Shown piece by piece: positions 52,745 to 64,000 of a stretch of 64,000 bases of DNA (position 1 is its first letter; every line of letters starts with the position of its first letter). The translations under genes and the position numbers were made by a program. The notes beneath the pieces were generated by a model. The model saw only the letters and a list, made by a program, of their open reading frames with translations, had not been told where the DNA came from and ran no database searches. This DNA comes from Sarocladium kiliense. Its lineage: Eukaryota > Ascomycota > Sordariomycetes > Hypocreales > Sarocladiaceae. The stretch lies in the NCBI GenBank assembly GCA_030734395.1, contig JAUZTG010000023.1, positions 496,001 through 560,000 on the forward strand, read 5' to 3'.

Positions 52745-54258
52745 ATGGGTGCTAAGACCGTTGCGACGAAGAAGCCGGAGTACGAGTTTCTCGGACCGTG
52801 AGTAACCACCAAGCCTCCCCCCTCCTCAATTGATTGGATTCAGCTTCTCAGACGACCTACAGTCCGGGCGCTTTCGCCATCTCCTTCCTTCTTCCAGTGC
52901 TCGTCTACTTTATCACCTTCGCATGCAACGATATTTCAGGCTGCCCAGCACCCTCTCTCCTGAGCCCACGAACACTGTCTCTAGAGCAGTTCAAACATGA
53001 GGTCGGCTGGCCAGCGGAGGGCATCTGGGGCCTTGGAAGTTGGAAGGCTCTGTGGGCATCACTCGCCTACATTGGCCTCAGTCTCGTCCTCTACCGCGTT
53101 CTCCCAGCTACGGAAACCGAGGGGACTGAGCTGCGATCGGGCGGTCGCCTGAAGTACCGCTTCAACACCCTCAGCTCTGCAATGACGACATTTGCGATGC
53201 TCGCCGCCGGTACATTTGCTCAGGGTGCTGAGTTCCCCGTGTGGACCTTCATCAGCGACAATTATGTTCAGCTCGTCACCGTCAACCTCCTAATTGCCTA
53301 CGCTCTTGCCATCTTCCTCTATGTCAAAAGCTTCAGTGTCAAGCCGGGCAATAAGGAGAAACGTGAGCTTGCTGCAGGCGGCCAGACTGGTAACATGTTA
53401 TATGATTGGTTCATCGGCCGCGAATTGAACCCTCGCGTCACCATTCCGTGGATTGGTGAGGTGGACCTGAAGGAATGGTGCGAGCTGCGACCTGGTATGA
53501 TGGGTTGGGCGATCGTGAACTGGGCTTGGTGCGCGAAGCAGTACCGCACCTTTGGGTACATCACGGACAGCATCATTTGCATTAGTGCTATCCAAACTCT
53601 GTACATCATCGACTCCTGGTGGAACGAGCCAGCCATCACGACCACTATGGATATCACTACAGACGGCTTCGGCATGATGCTTTGCTTCGCCGACTTCGTG
53701 TGGGAGCCGTTCATCTACTCGCTGCAAACTCGCTACCTTGCCCACCACCCCGTCACTCTCGGTCCCGTCAAGCTCGCGCTGATGGTCGCTCTCATCGGCA
53801 TTGGCTTCTACATATTCCGCTCTGCGAACAGCCAGAAGAACACCTTCCGCACGAACCCCAATGACCCCAGCGTTGCCCACCTCACGTATATTGAGACGAA
53901 GACCGGCAGCCGTCTCATAACCTCTGGATGGTGGGGTATGTCCCGCCATATCAACTACTTCGGCGACTGGATTCAGTCTTGGCCGTACTGCCTGCCCACT
54001 GGAGTTGCTGGCTACCAAATCCTCTCTGCCGGGACTGGAGCGGATGGCGCTATCGTGATGCGCGATGGGCGGGAGGTTGTCCAGGGTGACGCAAAGGGCT
54101 GGGCCATTCCCATTGCCTACTTCTACGTCATTTACTTCGCAATTCTGCTCCTTCACCGCGAGCGACGTGATGACGAGAAGTGCCACCGCAAGTATGGCAA
54201 GGACTGGGAGAAGTACCGCCAAACTGTGCGCTACAGGATCATCCCTGGCATCTACTAA
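52745..54258 (+). CDS. erg24: C-14 sterol reductase
   Basis: Two exons (52745-52797, 52863-54258; 65-nt intron) encode 482 residues. The short first exon encodes a Lys-rich start ending Tyr-Glu-Phe-Leu-Gly-Pro, and the acceptor at 52862 gives Pro-Pro-Gly-Ala-Phe, as in known Erg24. Many membrane helices are present. The ERG4/ERG24 signatures are Thr-Ser-Gly-Trp-Trp-Gly-Met-Ser-Arg-His-Ile-Asn-Tyr and the C-terminal His-Arg-Glu-Arg-Arg-Asp-Asp-Glu-Lys-Cys, ending Ile-Pro-Gly-Ile-Tyr. This ER enzyme reduces the C14=C15 bond after lanosterol demethylation in ergosterol synthesis, using NADPH. Fungi often carry two copies; this may be either. Confidence 0.93.
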
Positions 54259-57200
54259 AGGAGCATCTGCTGCTCGCGTGGTAATACTGAGGGCCATCAT
54301 CGGATGAATCACGGGTACTACCTGCCTGCATGACGCGAAAGCAAGCCAAGGAGCCACTTTTGAGGTTGCGCTTGTTTTCCAGCAGGGAATATAATCGGAC
54401 CGGAAAGGTCGCCAGCACCCTGGTCGTGGCTTTTTCTTGTGTATAATTGAGTATTAGGTCAGTCTAGACTTGATATGACTGACCGAGTGGCCTGATGGAG
54501 ACGAAGAGCTCCATGAATCAGTACGAATAGTTTTAATAACCCATCTCGGATCGATGATTCCACGCTTCGGGAATAATTTCATCAGTGAGCCACTTGTAGT
54601 GACTTTGCGTCGGGGCGATGATCCGGGCGAGTGGATAGCCCAGAGCATAGAGAGTGCATAGTCGGCTTGGTTCACGAAAGAACCCAGTGTGATGGCAGCT
54701 GAATGGTCCAGGCTGGGGGTCACAGCCGATGCACAGACCAAACTCTATCGATCCGGTCTGCTTCAGAAGATCCAAGGCGGACCCTAAACCGATCACGACT
54801 ATGTTGCTGAATACGCGGGTGAGGCTCGGCTATCCGAAGTGTAACCGGCTCTAGAGCTACATGCAGCATGTTCGTTGAAAGCAAGGCCGAGCGAGGCAAG
54901 GATCAACAGGACCAATGCTACCTCAAGTGATGTGAATTAGAGCTTGAGTCTTGTCATTCGAAGCTAGGATGCTACGCTGTGATGGACCCAGGATGGCGGC
55001 CAAGATGGACCCCAGGCTTCTCTGTGCCGGGCCTATGTTCAGAGTGTCACCGAGAAGGGCCGACAGGGTACAGTAGTTAAAGTTGGGAAGAATGGGAAAT
55101 CTTGAGCGAAGTTCCTATCTCAGTCTAGTCAGTCGTGTATGCTGTTCGACCAAGATTTTGTCGTGGTGAAGGAAAGATGATCAGAGGAACAAGTTGTGCA
55201 GAAGGTCGGGCGTTCCTTGCACCTCGTGGCGTGTTTTGTTTTGACTGTGAGGCCGGAAGTTAGCCCGAGATTAGGCGTGCTCCAGGTAGATGGGAGGGTA
55301 GCACTCGGGAAAGGATTGATGGAGGGTGTGGGATGGAACTCATGCCATGCGAGGCGAAGAGGGGGCGGGTTTGTGTAGATTGGTTGGAGGTACTTGGTTG
55401 GAGTGGTTTACATCATTGACCAAGTCCTTCCCTTGCTTCCAGGGCATTTGCTTCTCTTCATATTCGTTTGTAAAGACTTCTCAGCGTATTCCCTCGAGAG
55501 GCCATTCCGGCTGATCCGTGTATCTGAACGTGGTGATCGTGCTGACGGCCAGCATTACAGGGGTAATTTTCGACGTTAGGTTACCTTAGGTTCGTCGCCA
55601 ATTCCCGAGTGGCGCTGGGTAAGAAGGCAGCCACTGCCGTAACCTAAGTATTTTGGCGAGGAGACCCAGTTTGACGGCCTATCGGAATGGGGGTTTTCAG
55701 TGAAAAGACCCAACCAATTCAAGGCGAGCAGGGTTGGTGAGCGGTATACTTTGGTGAAGACTGGCATTGTCGGTAGTCATCATGTTCGTTAGGCTAACAG
55801 AGTTTCAAGTAGACACGGTGCTAGATGCGTTAAGCTTCTGACAGCCTCCGAGTCGGTCTGGGCTAATACCCAGCTAAGCACAGAACATGTGTGAACCATG
55901 TGCTAAATTCAATTGTTCGAGTTGGACTGGAATGTTGCGGTGCCGGTACAATAGTTTTCCATAAGGTAAGGTATCCTATCCTGCCTCGTGCTTAAGGGTC
56001 AAACGTCGCTTTGCCTAGACGTTACCCTGGACATTGGAAGCGCGTGATCGCCTCCTCACCACTTCTGTGCTTCCTGTTCTTCTGCACTACTTCATCATCG
56101 TCATCGTCAGAGACTGCTCCTCTTCTCCCCTCTGCTGCTTCTTCAATCTCCCATCCCATCTCCATCGCCAAGGCCACGCCGACGCACCACTGATCGGCCC
56201 GTTTCCATGCCTCCTCTTTCTCCTCGCCCCGGAACAAAGGACCATGTTCCCTGGCACCCTTCTCCACGATCCATTCGACCCCATGCCTGGTGGCTCTTCA
56301 TCCCCGCAGCACATAAGCCGACTGGACCACTCGACAATCACGGCCACCCTCCATCCCCAACTTTAGTCCGCCTTGACTCTTTTCCTTGTCCTGCGCCCCC
56401 GTCGTCACCCCCAGAGCCCAGTGCCGGCTTGTTGTGGAGAGCTAGCGCAACCACCTTACCCATGAAGGCAAGTCTACCAGGCTTTAATTTGTCCCCGAGG
56501 GGCCTCATGACGGATTCATGTTGCTACCCAAAGGGAGAGCGACATCTGAAGGTAACAATGGGATCGAGGAGGTTACAGTCCAAGACCACACTGTTGCTGC
56601 ATATGCCCTGTCAAGTCGTAAGACTCGCAGTTTATTACTTGGCAGCTTTTTACTCTCGTAGAATGCCGCCCAGCCTCCAACAAAATGGCCGCATCACTGG
56701 TTAATCACCTTCTCGGAGCTAACTGCTCATCTTGGACTTTCATGCTGCCCCATAAACCCCAATTACCGTTCACCGCACAGCATGCTTGCAGACACGCCCC
56801 GTACATCAACAAGGGGTCGAATAACAGCGAGAGGGCACTTTGCGCTGGCAAGCGTCCTTGATGGTGGAGAAAATCACAACTCATGACCGAGCAGACCTTG
56901 CGCCGTCCGTCTGGTGTGTACACCGGCTCTGTGTCGCCTGCGTGGACCTTGCTGGGATCGGCGGCATGGCATCGATGCTTACAACGGACCGAGGACGCCG
57001 CCTTGCTCCCCCGCGCGATGATGTATCCTTCATCTGGCTGTATGAACTGGTGATTTGCGCGTGCATTGCTCCCAATGCAGGGCATCCAGCATCTCCACCC
57101 CCGTAGGTGCTCTGTCCGCACCCGGGGAACTGTGGTGTGGTTGCATTCTGGCCATGTCACATCATTGGTGAATTGGTACCGGGAGTGGTAGAGAGCTCCC

Positions 57201-57458
57201 TTCAGAGCTAGGATCCTCCTCCAGGAGCTCCAGAGATGACGATGCTCGGGGTATATGTAGGGTCTCGCGCTCGCACATCCAAGCCGACGCGTTTTGTCAG
57301 TTGCTGTCGCCCTTGCCTGCTCCTCGCCCTTTCCCCTTGACTCTTGTTTCTCCTTCCCTTTGCGAGAAGAAGACTCAAAATCCAAGGGTGCGACAATTTC
57401 TCGAGATTCGAAGCGCATCTTTGCAACCTTGCTTGCCGACCTCAAATATCTTTAGATC
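54259..57458. other. large gene-poor region upstream of GH3
   Basis: 3.2 kb with no defensible gene. A minus-strand frame at 54533-54796 (87 codons) and another at 56705-57445 (246 codons) lack family resemblance and exon support. Positions 56040-56180 are strongly CT-rich, and a TATATG element lies at about 57249, roughly 200 bases before the GH3 ATG. Confidence 0.45.
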
Positions 57459-60400
57459 ATGAAGGTGTCAACCCTCATGGGCGCAGCCCTGCTGGTGGCA
57501 GGCGGAGAAAGCTTCACAATTGACAAGGTTAGTTCCAGTGGCATTTTTCTTTGTCTCTAATCATATCCCCGAAAGGCTAGGGGAGCCAATGCAGCGCCAA
57601 TCAACTGCAGCCAGTGGTGTTCTATCTCGTTTGAGACACTGCAATATTATATCGGAGCTGCCAGCTGTTAGGGAGCCGCCCTTCCGCTTGGCGTCACCTG
57701 GCGCCCTCGCGACGAACAGCTGCAGAGTCGATCGCCAGGAAGTCAACACTGCGCAAGGTTGAAACAGAATCGCAGCCGATCTTCTTCACCTTCAGCGCGT
57801 TTGCGAATGCCTCGAATTCGCTGAGAGCACCAAGCGGCGCTCAAGACCCTCCGTTGTGCCGGCTTACACGCAACTAGTTCTGCAAAAGCTAGACAGCAGC
57901 TCATCATGACTCCCCTCACTATCATTCTCCTCTTCACAACCTTCATCACTTGTCAAGCTATCAAATTTCGAATTGCCAGGGCTGACTTTCCAAAACTCGT
58001 CATACAGAGGCAAAACGGCACCGATAACCTCGCTTACTCGCCGCCCGTTTACCCGTCACCATGGATGAACCCAGACGCGAATGGCTGGCAGGAAGCCTAC
58101 GTCAAGGCACGCGACTTCGTGTCGCAGCTGACTCTTCTTGAGAAGGTCAATCTTACCACCGGTGTTGGGTAAGTCACGATGTGGCTGTCGACCCTGCTAC
58201 CATTTTTAATCTGACATGGTACAGCTGGATGGGTGAGCGATGCGTCGGCAATGTTGGAGATATCCCTCGTATGGGACTCCGTGGCCTTTGCATGCAAGAC
58301 GGACCTCTCGGTATCCGTTTCAAGGACTATGCCACTGCCTTCCCTGTTGGTGTCACGGCCGCTTCATCTTGGTCTCGAAATCTATGGAAAGATCGAGGCA
58401 AGAGGCTCGGTAGAACGTAAGCGTCTCTGCAATTTGGTGCCTCTTCAACGCTGACAATCTTCTAGGCACTACCAATCTGGTGTGGATGTTCTTCTTGGTC
58501 CATCTGCTGGGCCATTAGGCCGTAACCCTCTCGGCGGACGCAATTGGGAAGGTTTCTCTCCCGACCCGTACCTTTCTGGTATCGCCTTTGCCGACGTTAT
58601 CACTGGTATTCAGAGCGAGGGCGTCGTGGCTACAGCCAAGCACTGGCTTGGCAATGAGCAAGGTGAGATAAGCGACATCGAATTTAGAAGCCGTGAATGC
58701 TGATGACGTGCAGAACGCTTCCGACAGGCGGGCGAGGCTGGTGGCTACGGTTTCGACATCGCCGAATCCATGTCGACAAATATGGATGACAAGACTTTGC
58801 ACGAGGTGTACGCCTGGCCCTTCCAGAATGCTGTTCATGCCGGTGTCGGAGCTGTCATGTGCTCTTATCAGCAAATGAACAATTCATACGGTTGCCAGAA
58901 CTCCAAGATCACAAACGGCATCCTCAAGGACGAGTACGGCTTTCAAGGCTTTGTCATGAGCGATTGGCAAGCGCAGCACGCTGGTGTCGCGACTGCTGCC
59001 GCTGGTCTTGACATGACAATGCCAGGTGACACGACTTTCAACACTGGCATCAGCTTCTGGGGAGGCAATTTGACCCTAGCTGTTGTCAATGGCACTGTTC
59101 CTGAATGGCGTATCGATGATATGGCCATGCGTATCATGGCTGCTTTCTTCAAGGTTGGCCGCACTGTCGAGAACCAACCCGAGATCAACTTTTCCTCATG
59201 GACTCAGGACACCATCGGCCCCATCCACATGGCGGCTGGTGAGAATGTTGAGCAGATCAACTACCATGTCGATGTGCGCGAGGATCATGCTCACCACGTC
59301 CGTGAGTCCGCCGCCAAGGGCACTGTTATCCTAAAGAACGAAGGTGCCCTTCCCCTCCAGAAGCCCAAGTTCATCGCTGTCATTGGCGAGGATGCTGGGC
59401 CCAACTCGCGAGGCCCCAATGGCTGCCCTGACCGTGGCTGTGCTGATGGTACATTTGCAATGGGTTGGGGATCTGGCAGTGTCGAGTTCCCTTACCTCAT
59501 TACCCCCGATTCTGCACTTCAGGCACAGGCCATTAAGGATGGTACTCGCTACGAGAGCATCCTTGATAACTACGATTGGGAGAAGATCCGACAACTTGTG
59601 TCTAGACCCAACGCTTCCGCTATTGTGTTCGCCAACGCCGGTGCTGGCGAGGGTTACATCAATGTTGAAGGTAACGAGGGCGACCGTCAGAACCTCACAC
59701 TCTGGCGCAACGGCAACGATCTCATCAAGAACGTCTCGGCTATCAACCCCAACACAATTGTTGTTCTGCATACCGTGGGTGCTGTCGAGATTGACGAGTG
59801 GTACGACAACCCGAACGTTACTGCAATTGTGTGGGCTGGTGCTCCTGGTCAGGAATCTGGCAACTCCCTAGTTGATATCCTCTACGGAAAGCGCAGCCCT
59901 GGCCGCAGCGTCTTCACTTGGGGGCATGCCCTCGAGGACTACGGAGTCGACTGGCTGAGGGAAGCCAATAACGGCGAGGGTGCACCTCAGCAATACTTCG
60001 AGGAGGGCGCTTTCATTGACTACCGTCACTTTGACCGCGAGTTTCCCGAGGGTTCCGACAAGGCTCCCATCTACGAATTCGGTCACGGTCTTTCGTGGTC
60101 CACGTTCGAGTTCTCGAACCTGCAGGTCGAGAAGCGCAATGTCCAGCCTTACAAGCCCACCACCGGCCAGACCATTGCTGCGCCTGAGCTTGGCAACTTC
60201 AGCACCGACCTGTCCGACTACACCTTCCCCGAGGAGATCCGTTACATCTACCAGTTCATCTACCCGTGGCTGAACACCTCCTCCTCTGGTGAAGAGGCCT
60301 CCGCCGACCCTCACTACGGCCAGACCGCAGAGGAATTCCTGCCCCCAGGTGCCCTTGATGGCTCACCACAGCCTCGTCACCCAGCCAGCGGCCCCAGCGG

Positions 60401-60719
60401 AGGTAACCGTCAGCTATGGGACATTGTCTACACCATCACCGCGACAGTGACCAACACCGGTTCCGTTATGGATGACGCAATCCCGCAGCTGTACCTCTCA
60501 CACGGCGGCGAAGGCGAGCCCGTTCGTGTTCTCCGTGGCTTCGAGCGTGTTGAGAGGATCAACCCGGGCCAGAGCAAGACGGTGCGCATGGAGCTCACTC
60601 GCCGTGACATTAGCAACTGGGACACCGTCAGCCAGAACTGGGTGGTCACCCCTCATGCGAAGACCATTTGGGTCGGTAGCAGCTCGCGCGACCTTCCTTT
60701 GACCGCTACATTGCCTTGA
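57459..60719 (+). CDS. secreted GH3 beta-glucosidase
   Basis: Five exons (57459-57527, 58008-58168, 58225-58416, 58466-58662, 58714-60719) encode 874 residues. Exon 1 supplies a signal peptide (Met-Lys-Val-Ser-Thr-Leu...). Intron 1 is 480 nt, far longer than its neighbours. GH3 signs are Thr-Thr-Gly-Val-Gly-Trp, Gln-Asp-Gly-Pro-Leu-Gly-Ile-Arg, Ala-Lys-His-Trp and the nucleophile Asp290 in Gly-Phe-Val-Met-Ser-Asp-Trp. The middle domain has Ser-Ala-Ala-Lys-Gly-Thr-Val-Ile-Leu-Lys-Asn, and a fibronectin-III-like domain closes the protein. It releases glucose from cellobiose and other beta-glucosides outside the cell. An in-frame ATG at 57906 gives an alternative leader. Confidence 0.93.
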
Positions 60720-62732
60720 GATATGCCGCCTGCCTCTCTTTGGCCCCCAAGAGACTTGTGAGGCTGTAGCAGAAGAAAGGGTGGTCGTGGTGTGCAAGCA
60801 GCACAAAAAGGTTACTTCTTCGTGGTAGTAATGCAATTCCGAAGTGATTGAAGTCTCTGAACCCGTGTGTTGATGTCGTTGCGTGCGAATGTCCGAAATG
60901 AGTGATATGTCTGATCATCGTGAAGCTATCGCGACTATGGGAGGCTCTTCTGCTCATACTTTTCTCATACTTTTCTCACGTGGCGTCAGCGACATTGCAA
61001 TCTGTGATCACTCTCCGATCATTTCACCCTGCCGCCATCGTTCCAGCCCTTTAGAAAAGTGCGTTGCGCCAAGGTGCAACCGCAGTGGTGTCGAAGATAA
61101 GGCTCTGAGAGGGCGGAGTCCCTCATCATCCATCACCGCCATTCGCTGCCTCACGCAAGCCTCAGTATCAAACAAATGCGGCCCAGAGCCTTCTCTAGGC
61201 ACCTAGTTTCCACGGGCCGGGCCTACATGCTCCTACAGTGGGTCGCATCACCTGGTTGCAATACCTACTGGAGGGAACCGACAGCGGGATTGCTTCTTCG
61301 TGGTGTAGCTGAAAAGAGGGCGGTTCAAACTTCAGCCGCAGCGGCCAACTTCCTCGGCCAGAAGAGGGGTAAACTGTACCGTTACAGACGAGAGAAATGG
61401 TACTGCCACTTCAATCACAGACAGTATGGATTAGATTTGCGACTCGAGTTTAGCCCAGCATGTCCGAAGTGGTGAAGGTGCAACTCGGAGAGTCAACTTC
61501 GTGCATGTCCCGTGACTGCAACGTGTTGCAAGTCAGTGTGGCTTAGGTTGCAGCAAGGCGTTTCCGGCTTGACGTGCAGAATACAGCGAACTGGTGAAGC
61601 GCAACTTTGAAGTCGATAGGCTGGGCGTTTCGGTAAGGTACTCAGGTCCGTGTGGAAGCCGGTGGAGGCGCATGGAGGGATTGAGTTGGGGGGCTGCGGA
61701 TGGCTTCGGTGCGTGATCAATTGCAGAAGTGGTGCGCGGACGAGGTTCGGGTTGGGAGTGATTGGGTCGCGAGTGTTGATGAGGGTGATTGAGTAAAGGG
61801 AGAGATATTTTGATGATTCAATGAGATGCGACCCGACGTGTTTGTGTTGTTCAATGCTAAGATCGATGAAGACATTGAGACATGACATCCTGTGATTCGA
61901 CACCGCTTGCCAATCAGTGCAGCGCTGGCCCGCGAACTCATCGTGATCGCAGCCTGAAATTGAGGTAGTCACTCACATCCGACTTCGTCCGGCGATGCTA
62001 TTCGCATGTTGTGGCAGTGCTTCAATCAAGTTGTGCGCAACCGGCCATCATCTAAGGTTCGGGGTTGCGTCTCCGTAGTGGTACGTGAAGCACCCCAGAT
62101 ACATAAAAGTACATGCAGCCAACCCCATGTCCCCAGCTGTCAGTCTACCATCGATGACAGCTGGTCCAAGTTCCCCATATGTACTCTTTGCTTCAGCCTC
62201 ATGCCTCACACACACACACACCGGTACCAGATAACCCCCCGAAGGGCCTGATTGACTGGCATTACATCACGCTGGCGCGGCCTCGGTCTGATATCTTTAC
62301 TCATCACAGACGCGGCCGTCTGCAGTGACGAGAGCTAATTTCTAGGCTGCCTTGATGGTACAAAGCCACATATAAGCCAGCCCTCAATTGCGTTTTGGGG
62401 GGGCAGCAACCACCACAATCACTGCACTTCGAACAAGTGCAGACCGAGGCCTCCGGGCGAGTGCTGTGTACGGGTGTCATGTATAAATACAAGCATGTGT
62501 CTTAGTTCTGCATCTGCCCCATTTCTTCCATTGTTCCTTTTCGAAACATTGTATCTTCAACAATCTGTCTTAGCCTACCTTGAGCCACTTACACGGGGTT
62601 TGACTACCCCAGCCTTGCTCAACATTGCGACATTCACACGGACCCGAACTACAATACCCGAGTTGTCCACTTCAACTCTCCGTCTCCTCAGATACTGTTG
62701 ACCTTTTGACCACTTTCAAACTGGGTTCATCA
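60720..62732. other. intergenic, no gene seen
   Basis: About 2 kb between two plus-strand genes. Frames at 61176-61475 and 61493-61972 resemble no family. A short CA repeat (62207-62220) and the promoter of the repeat protein lie at the distal end. Confidence 0.4.
62207..62220 (+). repeat. (CA)7 microsatellite
   Basis: Seven CA units in the promoter side of the Cys/His repeat gene. Confidence 0.8.
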
Positions 62733-64000
62733 ATGTCAGTAAAGTCTCGCCAAAAGCCTGGCATCTGCCGGCTTGAAGGTTGCAAGCGAGACACAATTGT
62801 GCTGCCCTTGCAGAACAACAAGAAGCTCAAGTCTAGATACTGCTATCGTCGTACGTAATGACCCGAGTCCCTTTCTCCCATGATAACTACGAATACTAAG
62901 ATCCGAACACCAGACACTTGCGAGGTTGGATGGGGATGCCTCGAGCCTACGCGAAAGTCTGGGACTCTATACTGCAAAAATCGTAAGCTCGATCACTCCT
63001 CTGAAGCACGATACAGACTGACATTGAGAAGATCGGACCTGTGCTGAGAAGGATTGCCCTGTTGAAGGTCGCGACTTACACGATTGTGCCACTCCTTGGT
63101 ATTGTCAAAGGCGTAAGTAAATTTTATGTGCCTTATGGTTCCGCAAGATCTCTCCCAGCTAACAACATACCCTCTATCAGACGAATGCCCTGTGCCCAAC
63201 TGTCACAAGGCTGCTAAGCCTAGACACGACCACCCCCCTGCAGCTATCCCTGTCCCTCCACCCATCAACATCATGAAGCGATGTGCGGGGGATGATGGCT
63301 GCCCTAAGCGACCAGTAGACGACTCGGAATTCTGCGAGGATCACAAATGTCTCATTATCGACTGTCTCGACGCAAAAGAGGCACCAAATGGACGTTGCCT
63401 CGCCCATCAGCCATGCCAGGCCGTGGGATGTCCGAGCTTCGGTCGCTGGAACGAGCTGACTTCTCGGCCAGAGCGCTTCTGCTGGGGACATGAGAAGTGC
63501 GTGATGCTCAGCTGCCAGACTGTGATTGGGGCCGGAGAGCTGCATTGCGAGTTTCATCGGTGTAAGCTTGATGGATGCAAGGGAGAGAAGTACGTCTGGG
63601 AGACCAAGAGTGACTATTGTCGTGTTCGTAAGTATTCCTTCCCTTTTGCGACTCCGTGAGACAGGTGCTAACATTCTATGCTAGATACATGCGGCACCAC
63701 AGGTTGCCTGAAGCCTATCCAAGGGCGACAGTATCCGCCACCAGATGTCTCCAGCATCTTCTTCCGCCACTGTCATGAGCACACTTGCAACCGGTCAGAC
63801 TGCGTCGAGGAGTCTGTGGTTAAGCTTGGACCTTGCCGAGCACATAGCTGCTCAGCCCCAACTTGCAACCACAACGTCTACGACCCTCACACCTATTGCA
63901 ACAACCATGAGTGCCACTCAGAAGGCTGCAATGATCCCTCGATCCCAGACACTTCAGTCCCATATTGTCTGGAAAAGCATGCCTGTACATGGCCACATGA
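62733..64000 (+). CDS. Cys/His tandem-repeat protein (5' part)
   Basis: Five exons are visible (62733-62850, 62914-62982, 63032-63112, 63181-63627, 63685 to beyond the window). They encode more than 340 residues made almost only of a unit of the form Cys-x4-Cys-x(9-20)-Cys-x2-His. About twelve units can be read; two are irregular (the fourth has lost spacing and the ninth has a long insert). Exon 4 holds five to six units, others one each. All four introns split the codon of the final His after its first base (C/AC or C/AT). The spacing suggests zinc binding, but no named finger family fits. There is no signal peptide or membrane segment. The 3' end is cut by the window. Confidence 0.75.

Noticed and set aside
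53398..54357. 319-codon minus-strand open frame
   Set aside because: It is antisense to Erg24 and a by-product of its codon use.
56705..57445. 246-codon minus-strand open frame before GH3
   Set aside because: Odd composition (Arg, Cys, His, Trp rich), no family resemblance, and it occupies the expected GH3 promoter.
1..64000. tRNA, rRNA, CRISPR or intact transposon
   Set aside because: No cloverleaf-type A/B boxes, ribosomal sequence, regular spacer arrays or transposase/integrase motifs were recognised by eye; a tRNAscan and repeat search would be decisive.

Overview
The window is nuclear DNA from a filamentous ascomycete (Pezizomycotina; no finer placement is safe from sequence alone). 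The evidence is compact genes with many short GT-AG introns (about 48-131 nt), three Zn2Cys6 fungal regulators, a fungal C-14 sterol reductase, an Scs3/FIT protein, an Apa1/Apa2-type phosphorylase and many secreted or intracellular carbohydrate-active enzymes. Exon models were assembled by hand from reading frames, GT/AG borders and protein-family continuity. Every multi-exon model listed closes in frame.

Region 1 (1-25.5 kb) looks like a carbohydrate-utilisation cluster. It holds a secreted GH115 alpha-glucuronidase, a dienelactone-hydrolase-type enzyme, a GH35-like/DUF5597 enzyme, two MFS sugar transporters, an old-yellow-enzyme-type oxidoreductase, a Zn2Cys6 regulator, a DUF2264 (GH154-type) protein and a GH88 unsaturated glucuronyl hydrolase. 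Only GH115 has a signal peptide; GH35-like, DUF2264 and GH88 do not. This suggests outside trimming, uptake, then inside hydrolysis of uronic-acid-containing oligosaccharides. Three intronless genes for related 85-90 residue coiled-coil proteins surround GH115.

Region 2 (27-35.4 kb) holds an amino-acid permease, a Zn2Cys6 regulator, a FIT/Scs3 membrane protein, an Apa1/2-type phosphorylase and a Myb-like protein. A gene-poor stretch with an 18-G tract follows (35.4-37.4 kb).

Region 3 (37.4-50.4 kb) holds an SDR divergent from a Zn2Cys6 regulator, with twin CCGCGCGG palindromes between them. It continues with a secreted DUF5703 protein, a Gre2-like reductase, a decayed ThiD-like gene, a regulator-like protein without a zinc cluster and an SDR-fold protein without the usual Tyr-x-x-x-Lys.

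Region 4 (50.4-64 kb) holds an MRH/Mrl1-like receptor divergent from an Erg24 sterol reductase, a large empty stretch, a secreted GH3 beta-glucosidase with two possible leader exons, and the 5' part of a Cys/His repeat protein whose introns all fall in the same codon of the repeat. No rRNA, tRNA, CRISPR or intact transposon was recognised.
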